Positions 36,140 through 47,659 of a DNA stretch of 64,000 bases are shown here, piece by piece. The number at the start of each line of letters is the position of its first letter. Within the stretch, counting starts at the first letter, position 1. Below the pieces are notes generated by a model. It was given only the letters and a program-made list of their open reading frames with translations. It did no database searches and was not told the DNA's origin. The DNA is taken from contig NC_081334.1 in the NCBI RefSeq assembly GCF_022539665.2, positions 7,410,424-7,474,423 on the forward strand, in the 5' to 3' direction. Position numbers and translations under genes: made by a program. The DNA comes from Daphnia carinata. Lineage: Eukaryota > Arthropoda > Branchiopoda > Diplostraca > Daphniidae.

Positions 36140-38624
36140 AAGGTATCAATGAAAATGTACGTGTCTCATCGCGAGAAATCGATGCGCGTTTCCCCCATCA
36201 GACAATAAATGCGAAGCGATTGGGGGTCGATGAAAAGGGGGGGGGGATATTGATAGAAACGAAAGGGAGTAGATTACATTGAGAGAGAAGACGCACCACA
36301 TGCTGAGTTTATAGCTTCCACAAACGCCGATCCTCCCAATAGATGGAAAACCATCGCCCTTTGTTTATAAGTTTCTTTTGAATAAAACCAATCAAAATCA
36401 CTGCGTTGCGGTGGGCGACATTTGAATCGAGCTGGAGACGGATTTAAAAAATGCAAACTGACCTGCGTCCATGTGAAGAGCAGCAGCGGAATTCTCCTGA
36501 CGAGGAAAATGGCGGGCGATCTGGGCGGCCATCACTCCGAAGGCCAGTTGCAAGCCGGTCGTCAGCACCTGGACCAGAAAAGCAGCGCCGACCACTAACC
36601 ATCCCCATCCGCCCTGTAACATAAAAACAAGAAACCGCAACCATTAAATTTCAAAAACAAAATTTCAAAAAAAAAAAAAAAAAAAAACATGTTTAAAATT
36701 TCAAAAAAAAAAAAAAAAAAAGAAGAAGAATCGGTAAAATCATGGGAGGTTTTGACTGCGCGGATGCCTCCAGATGAAATCATTAAAAACGTGCAGGTGC
36801 TTATTCGAAAGAAACCCGCCTCAAACATTCGACATATTTTGCTGTTGGTTAAAATGACCACACGAGCATTTCTCAGACTGCAGACGAGAAAGTTGAATAG
36901 CGAAAAGCGGTAAATTTAAAATAAACTTTTCATTTTTTTTTTTTAAGCAAATGATTTTTCAGAAAATATTTGTCACTTTCACGAATGTTTAAAAATGCTG
37001 AGTGCAATACATTTCAAAGGCAACGTCATTTTCTCAACCGAATAAAGGGCAGTCTACTCATTGACGTAATAGCCATTTTCTATGCGTTTTAAAAAAAAGA
37101 CGTGTCACTAAAGATTTTTGGCAAAAATCTTTTTCCATGTACATCGTTACGTTGTACTAAAAAAAAAAAACTTTCTAAAAAAAAGACAAACAAAAAACGT
37201 TGTAATCCCACAAGATAGACAAGGCTTTAGCCAATCTTGTAGACGATCCTATAAAATCTCAAACAATTGTTTAGATACAACGTCGAGAAAACTTCTTTTC
37301 TTATTTGTTTTAGAATGGAAACTCACTTTTCCTTTGCTTTAATGAGCTCGAAGATGCCCGACATTGCAACTAACACTACGTGCTTATGTATACGTAATGA
37401 GGTACGAAAATAAGCCCCCCATTATTTCTTTTTAAAGAATAGCAAATAAAAAAAAACATGACATAATTTACACACACAATCAGGTTATATATACCTCTGG
37501 ATAGTAATGTTGTCGTATGGTTGACGTGCGCGGATCGTGACGCCGGAGCCCTGGAACGGCTCGATGTAAGCTCCAAAGTTCGCGTTCGTTGAGGCCTGGC
37601 CCACCAGAGATCTTGTCGTCGTTCAATCCACCAAGGCCGGAGAGGCCATCGTCTCCCACTTCGGAATTGTTGTGATGGCCGCTGGTATTGCTCGCATCGC
37701 CTCCAGCCCGACCGCAATGATGATTCTTAGCGGCACCTCCTGCTGGACGTAAAAATAAAAAAAAAAATTGAGATTCCAGATTAGGCCGAAGTGTGAAGAT
37801 TACGAGACACGTTCGTTAAAAAAGAAAGTGCATATCAAAATGATGTATACAATACAAGATTACTATTTATCTAATAGAAAATGAAACATTTCATTCTCTT
37901 TTTTTTTTTTTTTTATTTACAGCTGTTTTAGATAAGACATCGTGTTTTTTTAGGGGGCTCTTTCCAAATAATGTTTCCAATCATTTTGAGCCACGATGAC
38001 GTAGGTCTAACGTTAGCTGTTGCTGCTCGTGTACACACAAAAATCTGATAATAAGCTGAGGAAAAAAAAAATTTTCCCCCTAGCTCCGGATATTGGAATT
38101 AGTTTTCTTCCGCCTTGTGTGTGTGTGTGTGTGTGTGTAGAAAAGGATATATTACACATGGGATCGATAAGGATAACCTTCCAACTGTCTTCAGGAGAAA
38201 AAAAAGACATTCTGTTCTTTACCGTGATGGATGTATGGTATTTTTTAAAAAATGATTTTCATCATGGGCACATTCATAAAAACTTCATTTTTCAATCCCG
38301 CTTTAATGAATTTCTTTCCAGCTGATGAATGACTTGAATATTATAAAAAAAAAATTAATGAAAACAAAGGACTTACAGCAGATGGTTAGACGAAAAAAAA
38401 AAAACTTAATTTAGGAGACCATACAAATCGAATCATCTACTCAACAAATTTTACTAATCAAAACACATTTTCCTTCCTCTTAAAAAAATTATTAGGTTAC
38501 TTTATTATTTAAATATTTCATTAGCCATTTTAATACGATAAAAATGTTTTTTTTTTCTTTTAGAAAATGCCAATATAAAAACAGCGTCCGTGACAAAATA
38601 TTCCATCACGAAAAAAAAAAAAAG

Positions 38625-38661
<37 letters not shown>

Positions 38662-40930
38662 AGAATCGCCGATCAACACCATACATAGCAATGGCAACGT
38701 CTACCACATTCAAAAAAAAAAAATCTTTCCTGAATGGAATGCGTGTCTTTTTCTTTTCTTTTTTCTTAAGTCTCGTATTTTTTAAAAACACACGAAGAAA
38801 ATTGTGACGGTCACGCATGCCGCGCTGGTCATTTGCCGACGCAGAAAGGTGGCAAACCTTATTAGGGGATGGGAACCTAGTGCGTGAGTTGGTCAGACGA
38901 AAAAAACCGCAACGTGATTCACCCAAGGTATTTTTTTTTCCTCATGTCTATCGATCGTTAGAAATACACGAATTCACGCACCCTATTTCTGTGGACGCAA
39001 AAAAAAAAAAATATATCGTCTTTGTTTTAGCTTAGTTGTCAAATCGTCGCTATTTTTCAATGACCGTTCCACTTGTCTAGCAGACTTCCCCCCTTCCCCC
39101 TCTTACGAAAATCTAAAAGGGAATTGTTTAAAAGAGTGCGGGAGGAGGAGGTTCGGCTGAGAGAGGGTTCAATTGGTCGTTGGGCAAAGTTTAACAAGAA
39201 CCCCGAAAAGCTAGGCAACGCTGTTCTACCATCAAAAATAAAAATTCAATTGTTCATTTCAAACGTCATTCGCTTTATGTTCTGCCCCTCCTTTTTGACG
39301 GGTAGTCCATCCGTTTTTTTTTTTTGCCATGCAAAACCGGAAGTCACGGTATAAACACTATCGCAATAAAGCCCTCGACAAAGACTTGAAGACTGACACC
39401 ATTTTTTTTTTTTTTTTTTTGAAGTTTGGATGATGTCTTCTTTTATTGTTATCCTTTTATTAGATTGAACTCTGGCGGGATTCACGCAAGGGAAGACATC
39501 CAACGAAAATGGTCATCGAGATTTCTTTTAAAGACAAAAAAAAAAAACAGTACCCAATCGGATTAGGTGGAACGATATCAAAAAGTTATTGCTACTTGTT
39601 TGTTTCTTAAGGCCATCAGACAAGAATCGCTTTAAAACGAGAGACAACACATAAAATTCGATTTCTCAGCCGTCCTTAAAAAAAAAAAGATTCCCCATTT
39701 CCTTTCTTCTTTTTTTTTTTTCAATTCACGAGCTTCAAATGATTGATAGCAACACATCAACTGAAGAGAAATAAAAAATCTTTTCCCAGGCCCCGATTTA
39801 GTTTTTTTTTATTAGCTGTGCACGGTAGACGCACGATACACATCAGTTTGCGCAATATCCCCAGGTTCTTAACTGATAAGTACGTTAGATTGAAAAATAG
39901 AAATAGGGGGAAAAAAAAATTGATGAACTCTGGCGACATGCCGGACCACTTTGCACACCCAAACGTTGGTCGTCATACAGCGTTTCTTATTAGACAAAAA
40001 AAAAAAAAAAAAAAAAAACGGCCGCACAGATGGCGGGGTATTTTATGACTCGTCTCATACCACCGGTGCCCCCCCCCCCCCCCAAAACAATAGGACTCTA
40101 GGCTGACCCGTCTATTGATTTATTTCTCAGAGTTAAGATGTTTTCCTCTACGTTTGGCAAACACGGTGCAACTGATATACGGGCGTCTCTTGCACGCTCC
40201 ACTTCAGCCGACTCTATGCCTTTTATTCTTAAGTGGACCGATTTGAGTGGGGTATACGATCGATGATGCCCAACCCCACAAAAATGTGCACATTATAAAA
40301 AGGAATGAATTTACCTCGACTGGTGCTGGAATTGGCAACGTACGATCGCAATGTCGTCGCACTTTTGCAACTTTGCTGGCTGCCATAACGTCGCAAACAG
40401 GACGGCTGATGTTGTTGTTGGCGGGCGGCGCCGACTCCGCTAACGTCAATTGTATTGTTCCAGTTTTTACGCGAAAGGATCGGCTTGGTAGACGACACAT
40501 TGGCGATGGTCGTGTTGTTGGATGCCACTCGATTCAACTTAGTGCCACCAGTCCGGCTGACTATTTCAGACGAAGAATTTGTTCGAGACACTTGCCCTTG
40601 TTTGGTCCGATGGCTGGCCACTTCGACTACTTGTGGAACAATATGACGATCGATGGATAAAGTTTTGGAGGCCGATCCAGCTGCACTGTACTGCTGGGCT
40701 TTTTTCAAAGTCGGTTTCAATAATGTCGATCCATCCTGCGTCGGCTCTACGGCGGCCGTCGTTTCTTTCGAACACAAACAGCGGCCAACGCGTTGCTGAT
40801 CGTGTTTGTTTTTATTCCGGCCGCCAGTAGACACGTTCATACTGGACAAGTCGACTACAGGTCCATCCATCCAAGAGACAAGGGCCAAATCGACACCGCT
40901 CACTACGGCCGCCAATCCATCGGCCGACAT
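23677..40930 (-). CDS. SLC16 / monocarboxylate-transporter-type MFS permease with long termini
   Basis: Eleven minus-strand coding exons: 40930-40315, 37742-37495, 36613-36463, 31735-31567, 29284-29120, 28749-28608, 27683-27546, 26810-26636, 26537-26331, 25218-24413, 23916-23677. All are GT-AG and in phase, giving 1018 residues. The core (about 287-700) has the MCT signature PEGGWGW leading into TM1, GVIQLSG in TM2, QYFKRRRDFVEIVVQIGAGI around TM5, MGWR before TM6, a charged loop, PPYFDFSVLRLKSLRM into TM7, and GIPIAGYI in TM11-12. SLC16 proteins move monocarboxylates, aromatic amino acids or related solutes across the plasma membrane; the substrate here is unknown. The Asp/Arg pair expected in TM8 of proton-coupled MCTs is not seen (LAMAAGTVIVGLIV instead). 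The N-terminus (about 286 residues) and C-terminus (about 315) are low in complexity; the latter has seven Pro in a row and a Cys/Asp-rich block at 881-919. Confidence 0.85.
25292..25312. repeat. (GT)n microsatellite
   Basis: Perfect GT run in the transporter intron between its ninth and tenth coding exons. Confidence 0.95.
25457..25478. repeat. (GA)11 microsatellite
   Basis: Perfect GA run in the same transporter intron as the GT run. Confidence 0.95.
27800..27835. repeat. C23-A13 homopolymer pair
   Basis: Twenty-three C followed directly by thirteen A, in the transporter intron between coding exons 6 and 7. A C run this long is uncommon in an AT-rich genome and is prone to length error in sequencing. 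Confidence 0.95.
30220..30237. repeat. C18 homopolymer
   Basis: Eighteen consecutive C in the transporter intron between coding exons 4 and 5. Confidence 0.95.
30350..30375. repeat. Alternating purine-pyrimidine GC tract
   Basis: Twenty-six bases of strictly alternating CG/CA/TG steps, including a run of GC dinucleotides. Such tracts can adopt Z-DNA under supercoiling. Confidence 0.9.
33899..33928. repeat. (AC)15 microsatellite
   Basis: Perfect AC run in the largest intron (4.7 kb) of the transporter gene. Confidence 0.95.
38117..38138. repeat. (GT)11 microsatellite
   Basis: Perfect GT run in the transporter intron between coding exons 1 and 2. Confidence 0.95.
38611..38658. repeat. 48-bp A tract with a single G
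   Basis: Forty-seven A interrupted once by G at 38624; the longest A tract in the window. Confidence 0.95.
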
Positions 40931-40940
40931 GCTTCACACA

Positions 40941-41036
40941 TCAACACGCCATCTGACGGCTCCTCGTCTTCTTTGGCTCACGTCGACGATGAACGTCCGA
41001 CACGATCTCGCTGCTAATTATCCAGTTGCAATCCAT
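40941..41036 (-). promoter_or_regulatory. Upstream open reading frame in the transporter 5' leader
   Basis: A splice acceptor on the minus strand (ttattgcag, AG at 41041-41040) opens the exon that contains the transporter start. Three bases into it an ATG at 41036 begins a 31-codon frame starting MDCNWIISSE and ending in TGA at 40941, only ten bases before the main ATG at 40930. Such a leader ORF would be expected to dampen translation of the transporter or make it conditional. Confidence 0.4.
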
Positions 41037-43729
41037 TTCCTGCAATAAATAGAAAATATTTGAGATTTTAAGGATGGTGCAGCACAGGGTCAAATGTCGT
41101 GAAATCATTTCAAGTTTTACGATCGGTCCGTTTATGTACAACAGGCTGCAAAGACATGATTTGCTACCAAAAATGGCGACTACGGATCTAATATCACGCG
41201 TGAGCGACTCTCCGTTTTTTTTTTATTGTGCCTTATACTCGTATATATTACAGTGTACGCTAGGCCTGCAAAGATTGGCTGTCTGACTGGCCGTATCAGA
41301 TTGATAGTTTCCATTTCAGCTTCCAATCTTCTTCTTAAAAATAGAAACTTTAAAGTATCTGTAAAATAGGAAAAGGTGCAACAGGCCGCGTGACAAAATG
41401 ATTGACGCGGAATAATTGGGTGTTTTTTTTTCTTTAAAGAAAAAAAAAATTGAATTGTCAACAGCTCAATAGTTTTTTCTTTTCGCAAACTCATTAGTAT
41501 GCGCTACGTGTCTTCTCTAACGTGCCTTTTTTTCTGCTCCTTTTTACTGAAAATTGTAGGCGACGGTGTTACATATCGATCTGTACAAGCACAGAGGACA
41601 AAAGATGAAAATTCCGCCGCATAGAGACACATAAGAACTAGGTTAATAAATGTATATACCAAAGTATAATATTTATCAAGGTCCGGTATTACAAGGGGAC
41701 AGCGATCTTGCAAGATACTTTGCGACAAGATGAAGGAGCCTGTTGGGAAACCTCTCGGAGGTATTTATCAAACGAACAAGTCGCTATATGAAGTTAGGGA
41801 ACCTCTGATGTGAATTAACTTTAAATAGCAATATAGTTTGAGAGGGAGAAAGATTTCAAGAAAACATGTCGAGTGTATATAAACAAGAGGATTTTAAAAG
41901 AAAAAAAAAGAAGCTCGTCATTCACGATCTTTGCTATTTAAAAAACTAAATCCTTTCTCTTTATGTGGCGTTCTACATAAGACCTTTCGATTGATGTTTA
42001 TGCTTTGCAGAGAGAGAAAGCATATATTTATCCAGAAGACCTTGTATATTTATATCCGGCGGCGGAATGTTCTGTTATTTTTCTAGCAAATATTTCGGAA
42101 ATCTCTGCCTTTCTCCTTTGAAAACACAACTTCTAGCTAAGCGAAAACGCACACACATTTCAATCTTTAGCCTCAATTTGTCAGACGTCAACCTTCAGTC
42201 TAGCTCATCAAATCGTCCATCTTGCAATGGCCAAATCCATCAGTGTATTAGTTCAACCCCCCGTCCTTATTATAGAGAGCTAAACATCCGAAAAGCTTTT
42301 CTTTCGAAAACAGACACGTAACATAGACTTATCTGTACGGTACACACGCACGTTAAGCTATTTTTTTTTAGTGGAACTGAATTCTTTTTTTTTTTTTTTT
42401 TACAAAGTTATTATTAACGTGGAGACAGAGCGATCCCATATGGTGGACTGAAAATGATGTGCTAGATGGTCCCTATTATTAGTTGCATTTTCGGAGTGAA
42501 CACTATATCGAAATCATTAGGATTGTTACATCAGATTTCCGTTATCTAACGTCTTACGAGTTTTATGTCCTGATTTATCGTTTTTTTTTAACGTCCAATT
42601 ATTAAATGTAAAGAGACTGAACTAGAAGCAATTCGGTTAAGAGAAATTTGAAAGCAAAACCTCTCAAGACAATTGAGGAAAAATGGTAGTACATTTTAAA
42701 AGATTTTAATAATTTTGTAGACTAAAAGTGCGGAGCTTTTTCGGTAACAAAAATAATAATGGCGTATGTCTCTTGCCTACTACTTAGAGTCGGTGAATGT
42801 TTAAAAAAAAAGTCTTTCACGAATGCTTTTTACAAGATGAGGGAAACGCTGATGAGACCTAACCGTTTGAACAATAAGCTTTTCTCGGGAGACAGACGGC
42901 CATGACGATGCGGGAAAAATCTCCAAAAAAGAAATGGAGAATTTATAGCACTTAAGATCCTATTATGATCATTGCCAACATCCTTTCACGTCACACCACC
43001 TCTAGCTATACGCGCTTGACGCAAGAAATATTTTCAAGATATTTATTAGAAATTCGCAATTAGACAACCTAATTGGGAGGGCGAACACCTGATACAATTC
43101 CATTTATAGATTTTAAAACACTCGCTCTGTATTGTTTTATTAGCTACAAAAAAAAAAGAAAATGTTCACGATTTCCAAATTGAAACCGGTTTAGCTTCTC
43201 GTTTTCACTCACATTTTCCCTAATTTTAGTAATCAAAGGAATCTATCTCAAATATGTTAACGCTCAAGAGTTTGACCTCTAAATCATTCCTACATTAACT
43301 CCGAATAATGAAAGATGGCCGAGAAGAGGACCACTCTCGAGATGATTGCATTTACCGACTAAACCTGTCTTCTCTATCTCTCACCCCCCCCCCCATGAGG
43401 TTATATATTCTTTTCGTCTTTTATTAGAAATGGAATCTTAAGGAAGGAGAAAATGAGGGAATATAAAAGACGATGACACTAATATTACAAAACGGATGTA
43501 ACAAAAAATTTCCAATTAAGAGGTAAGGTCGTCGAGTCCACTCCCCCCCAAAAAAAGGAGATAATGTCTATTATTTATCGATCGATTGGCCTGCAATTGA
43601 ATTCTGCAACGTTTTTTTATCGGCGAAACAAAATGAAGTGCAAGTCTTTAAAGTTTACGAGACACGTGCGCATGAGAATCACATTTCGTATCGGCAATTG
43701 AAAGTTTAAACAAACAAAAATATACTCAC

Positions 43730-43960
43730 TTGATCACGTTTATCACACAGCACGTGAAAACACCACGATAAAGTATCAACACACAGCGAACCAATTTCTT
43801 TTTTTGTGGCAATTTTAGAATAAATGGAGAGAGCGAGGTGTCGTGCGATGTTACTCGCACGGCGTCTACCGGTCGACTAACGGCGGGAGAACGAGGCTTC
43901 TCCTTTTCTCTTCTGGGCGGGAGAGTTCCCTCCTTTTTTTTCTTTTTGCTGTGTTGCAAA
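43730..43960 (-). other. Candidate noncoding first exon of the transporter gene
   Basis: On the minus strand, ATCAA|GTGAGTATA at 43730/43729 is a near-perfect splice donor with no coding frame needed, and the next good minus-strand acceptor in line is at 41040, just before the transporter start. The sequence upstream of the donor is GC-richer than its surroundings, as expected for a start region. The exon's 5' edge is a guess. The intron would be about 2.7 kb; I see no gene inside it. Confidence 0.35.
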
Positions 43961-44298
43961 CTACTTTTTTTTTTGTTCTGTGCGTCACCCGTGTGAGTTC
44001 GTTCATTGGATGGGACTTTGATAATAACTTTCGTGGCTCACACGAAAAAAAAAAAAAGGAAATTCAATTTCCTAGTGTATTTACATTTTCTTAGTCTACT
44101 ATGTGTGACATCCGGGTGTGTCAGTTTCCCACTCCCAATTCGATTGCCAATGCATGTCGACTGCTTCTTTCGCGAAAGATCGTCAACTTTAATTTGATCA
44201 ATTCTTTCGTCCACTGTTTCTGCGATATCTCAAATTTAAATATTCAACAAGCAAACTATGTAAATGTGTTGTTTGTTCTTTTTTGAAACGTTTTGTAG

Positions 44299-44386
44299 TT
44301 CTGAAGACACTGATTTGCCCAAGCAACGACCAATTCCAAGGCCATTGGTTTTCGTCATCCCACGTGTCGAAAAAGAAGGAGGCTGG
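44299..44386 (+). other. Candidate coding exon, unrecognised
   Basis: Acceptor cgttttgtag and donor GGCTGG|GTAAGC bracket 88 bases open in one frame, beginning SEDTDLPKQRPIPRPLVF and ending RVEKEGGW. The residue mix is protein-like and not low-complexity. It ends in phase 0, so it can splice to the phase-0 acceptor at 45105 of the model below. A possible + strand donor further up (CCCGT|GTGAGT at 43992/43993) could supply a leader exon. No family recognised. Confidence 0.3.
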
Positions 44387-45044
44387 GTAAGCAAAATTGA
44401 TTTTTCATCATTTTACCCCCTGAAGCCATGCGACAATCCACCCTAAAAACGCAGTTTTGTTCACCACGTGGCTGTATGACCCTTTTCATTACCCCAGAAC
44501 TACCTAGGTCTACAAGCTGATAGCCACTTTTATTTCGTTATATCCGACGCATAGACGTCGTCGAAGAAAAACTAAATGAATAGGAAATCATTCTCGAATG
44601 TACTGTCTCCCAGCACACCAGATGTTTTTAGACTTAATAGACTCCCGACGTGATGACACACACGACGAACGGCTTTGCAAGAAAATCTTTCACTATTCAC
44701 ATGGAAGTTTCTTGTCTTTACCATCAGTTTTTTTTTTCGAGTTAACCAGGTGAAAATGTTTACCAAGAGCATATCCCATTTTATTATGTAATCTCATTCT
44801 TTTTGGACAAGAAAAGTTTGACGACAGCCAACTTTTGTGAAAACTAGCAAAAGCAAACAAGAAAACGTTTTGAAATATTGACGCATACCAAGCAATGAAT
44901 GGATTTTCAATGGTATTGGTATAGTCCCGGCGTACCCTGGCCCGATCGCACGTGGGCGTTGCAAGTACAAAAGAGATCGCCATTTTGTTGTTTTTGTGCG
45001 GGAAAACAAAAAGTTGGACTCCATTCTGAAGAAATGGAACAACA

Positions 45045-47659
45045 ATGGCTGGGGCAGCTACTGACGTAAATCAACACAAGGAATGACGGATCGCCATTTT
45101 CTCAGTCGATAGAAGAAGAATATGCCGAATCCTGCGAGAGAAAAATGGAAATAAAGACGAACCCTACCGGAATTTTTTGCTGCCCTAAAAGTCTATCGTA
45201 AAAAAAAAGACGGAGGATTGCGTTGGTGAATTGCATCTAATCGAATAATAGACCTCACCAAAAATGGCGTTATGAAGCTCCATTTTGTTGGGTACGACTC
45301 TACGTAATAAGAAAGTTACGATTATTTTTAAGACCTTTTGAAACTATTTTCTTTAGATATTTGCTGTTTTATTAATTCACGACTGCTGCTTAGTCTTATC
45401 TAGCTTCGAGCAATGTCCATCGCACCCGTCACAACGGATTACTCTCCTCCATTTGCGACTATGCGCGCGTGCGGATGTCGTCACGCAGAATTAAAAAAAG
45501 GATTTTACAACACCAAAAGAAATGAAAAGCAGGAAAATAGCAAAGGTTTTTTTTCTTTTTCTGATGATTATGTAAAGATTTCTAAACTGGAATTATTTTT
45601 TTCTTTTTCGAAAAATCATTTCCCACGGATGACTAACAAAACGACATTCCCTGGATGCTTCCTCATTTACGCGGAATGTTTTCACGCCGATTGCTTCACG
45701 ATATTAATGAACTCGAAAAAAAAAAAGCGCCGTTCAACCAGTTTCACAAGACGTTTCCTCAGCTCCCTGTATAATTTGGTGAATATAAGTTTGAGTCGAT
45801 AGACTACATTTGCTGTTTGAGGATTATAAATGAAGTGATTATTGTACCCATTTTTACAGGAGAGAGAAACTGCAAAGCCGTCATCGTTGTATCAAATGCT
45901 GACAGATTTTTTGGTGAACAATCGGTTTCAAAAAGCTTTTCTGAATAATGTGCTTGATTAATAATGAGAGGCATTTAATTGAATCACACAATTTTTATCT
46001 CAAACTGTCGACAATGAATTCATTGTATTCAAATATGCTCTCATTTCTTGATCTATTTCGATTCTTTTTTGTTTTAGGAGAAAACAACTGCAGATTATTG
46101 ATCGCAAGACTGCTGCAGCTGACGTCCTGTCGCAGCCGTTTGTCCACTCGCGATTATTGTTGGTAACATTTCATTCTGTCTAAAGCTTCGTATTGAAACC
46201 ATGGCGATCAAACGTGATAATTGTGTAGTCAATGATGTTGCCATTTATTTTATTCTTCATTCTGAATTCATGCTATAGGAGCACTCCTTCATGGACCTTT
46301 GCATTTCAGGATGGTGTGTCACTTTTGTTGTGTGAAAGGGACCACACAAGATTTTTATTGTTCGTAGGAAAGTATATTTTTTTCCCCCAAATATAATAAA
46401 ACGTTTGCCCAGCAGTCATTTAATCTATAGTCAATGGGTTTTTTCGTCGATTTTGACTTTCTCATTTCACGTTACGATTGTGTGTGCATGCCGCTAAATT
46501 CGTTTATTCAAATTTCATTTTATTTTTTTTTTTTCTAGATGGGTCCACGTCAATCGAATACAAATGGAATTTCACAAGAGTCCAAAAATGATTTTTCCTG
46601 TTATCGACGGGGGTCAGTCGTGAGTGAACGCGGGATGGTCCAACAATTTTTTTTTTACTTTAAAGGCAAAACAACTTTTTTTTTCTTCAATTGTGACTTG
46701 TCCAGCTGATTTGATCGTCTCCCTATTATCGTGAAGGCCATATATCTTCTCGAAACTAAAAATTGCTCGGAATGGGGAGCTTTGTTCATAGACCAATCAG
46801 TTTCAGAATTAATGGACGACCTGATTCGTTCAACGGGAAAAACGAAAAAATGCAGTCAAGAAATTGTAATTTATAAGACAGATGGAACTGGAGAATCAAA
46901 GTATGTCGAACGTAAGCGACAGTATTTCAACTGTTGTTTTTCCTTGCCAAATGCAGTCGATTGAAAAGAAATGATTCGATTGTTCTGATAACCCAATCGA
47001 AGCGGCTTCGCTTCTAACGCAGAACGAAAACAAGTGTAACAACTTTTTACATTTCCCCGTCATCGATTGGTGCTCAGTTCAATGTTTGGTTTCTTCTTCA
47101 AAAAAAAGGCCAAACGTAAAAACCAAAACTACGGTCAAATATTAAACAAAAAAGAGAAGAAAGTCACATATAAAACAAGTTGACATTGTCCCTAAGGCAA
47201 AGTGTATTGGCAGCGAATCGAACGCATGAATAATTCACGACAAAAATCGTCTCCGTATGGATCATTCGTGAATAATAAATATCAACTCGTCACGAAGAGA
47301 CAGATCCGCCCTATTATACTAGGAAAAAAAAAGAAGAGAAAACATTAGAAGTTTTATATCAACGTCATCGACTTGGCTGTACAAGCATTGTCTCTAATAG
47401 AGGTTAACAACTATAAACTTAGCAAGGTTATAGTAGATTGTTAAACAAAACGGGACTTAACGCAGACCTCCCACAATGTGTTCTCCTTTGTGTTTTCGAT
47501 TTAGAGCTATCGAAGAACAACCAGGAAAAAAGATACAAAGAAATGGGGTTGATGAATCATCGAAAATTAAGTATTGATTACTTTGTCCTCCTGCAACGAT
47601 TGACACTGTATATATGTGTTCTCTTTCCAGTTGATGTAAGATCGACCCCTTCGGAGTAA
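45045..47659 (+). CDS. Putative multi-exon gene of unknown function
   Basis: Hand-built model of ten exons: 45045-45065, 45106-45197, 45404-45468, 45860-45913, 46078-46162, 46279-46363, 46539-46619, 46737-46911, 47505-47570, 47631-47659. All have GT-AG ends and compatible phases, giving 250 residues and a TAA at 47657-47659. Best-supported pieces are AVIVVSNADRFFGENNCRLL, RDYCWSTPSWTFAFQDGVSL, SEWGALFIDQSVSELMDDLI and QLSKNNQEKRYKEMGLMNHR. Weak points: the first intron would be only 40 bp, the start is uncertain (exon 44299-44386 could replace it), and exon 46539-46619 is also open in a second frame (WVHVNRIQMEFHKSPKM) reached by another donor at 46371. With many GT and AG choices an in-frame path can arise by chance. 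No domain, signal peptide or membrane segment is recognised. Confidence 0.33.
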
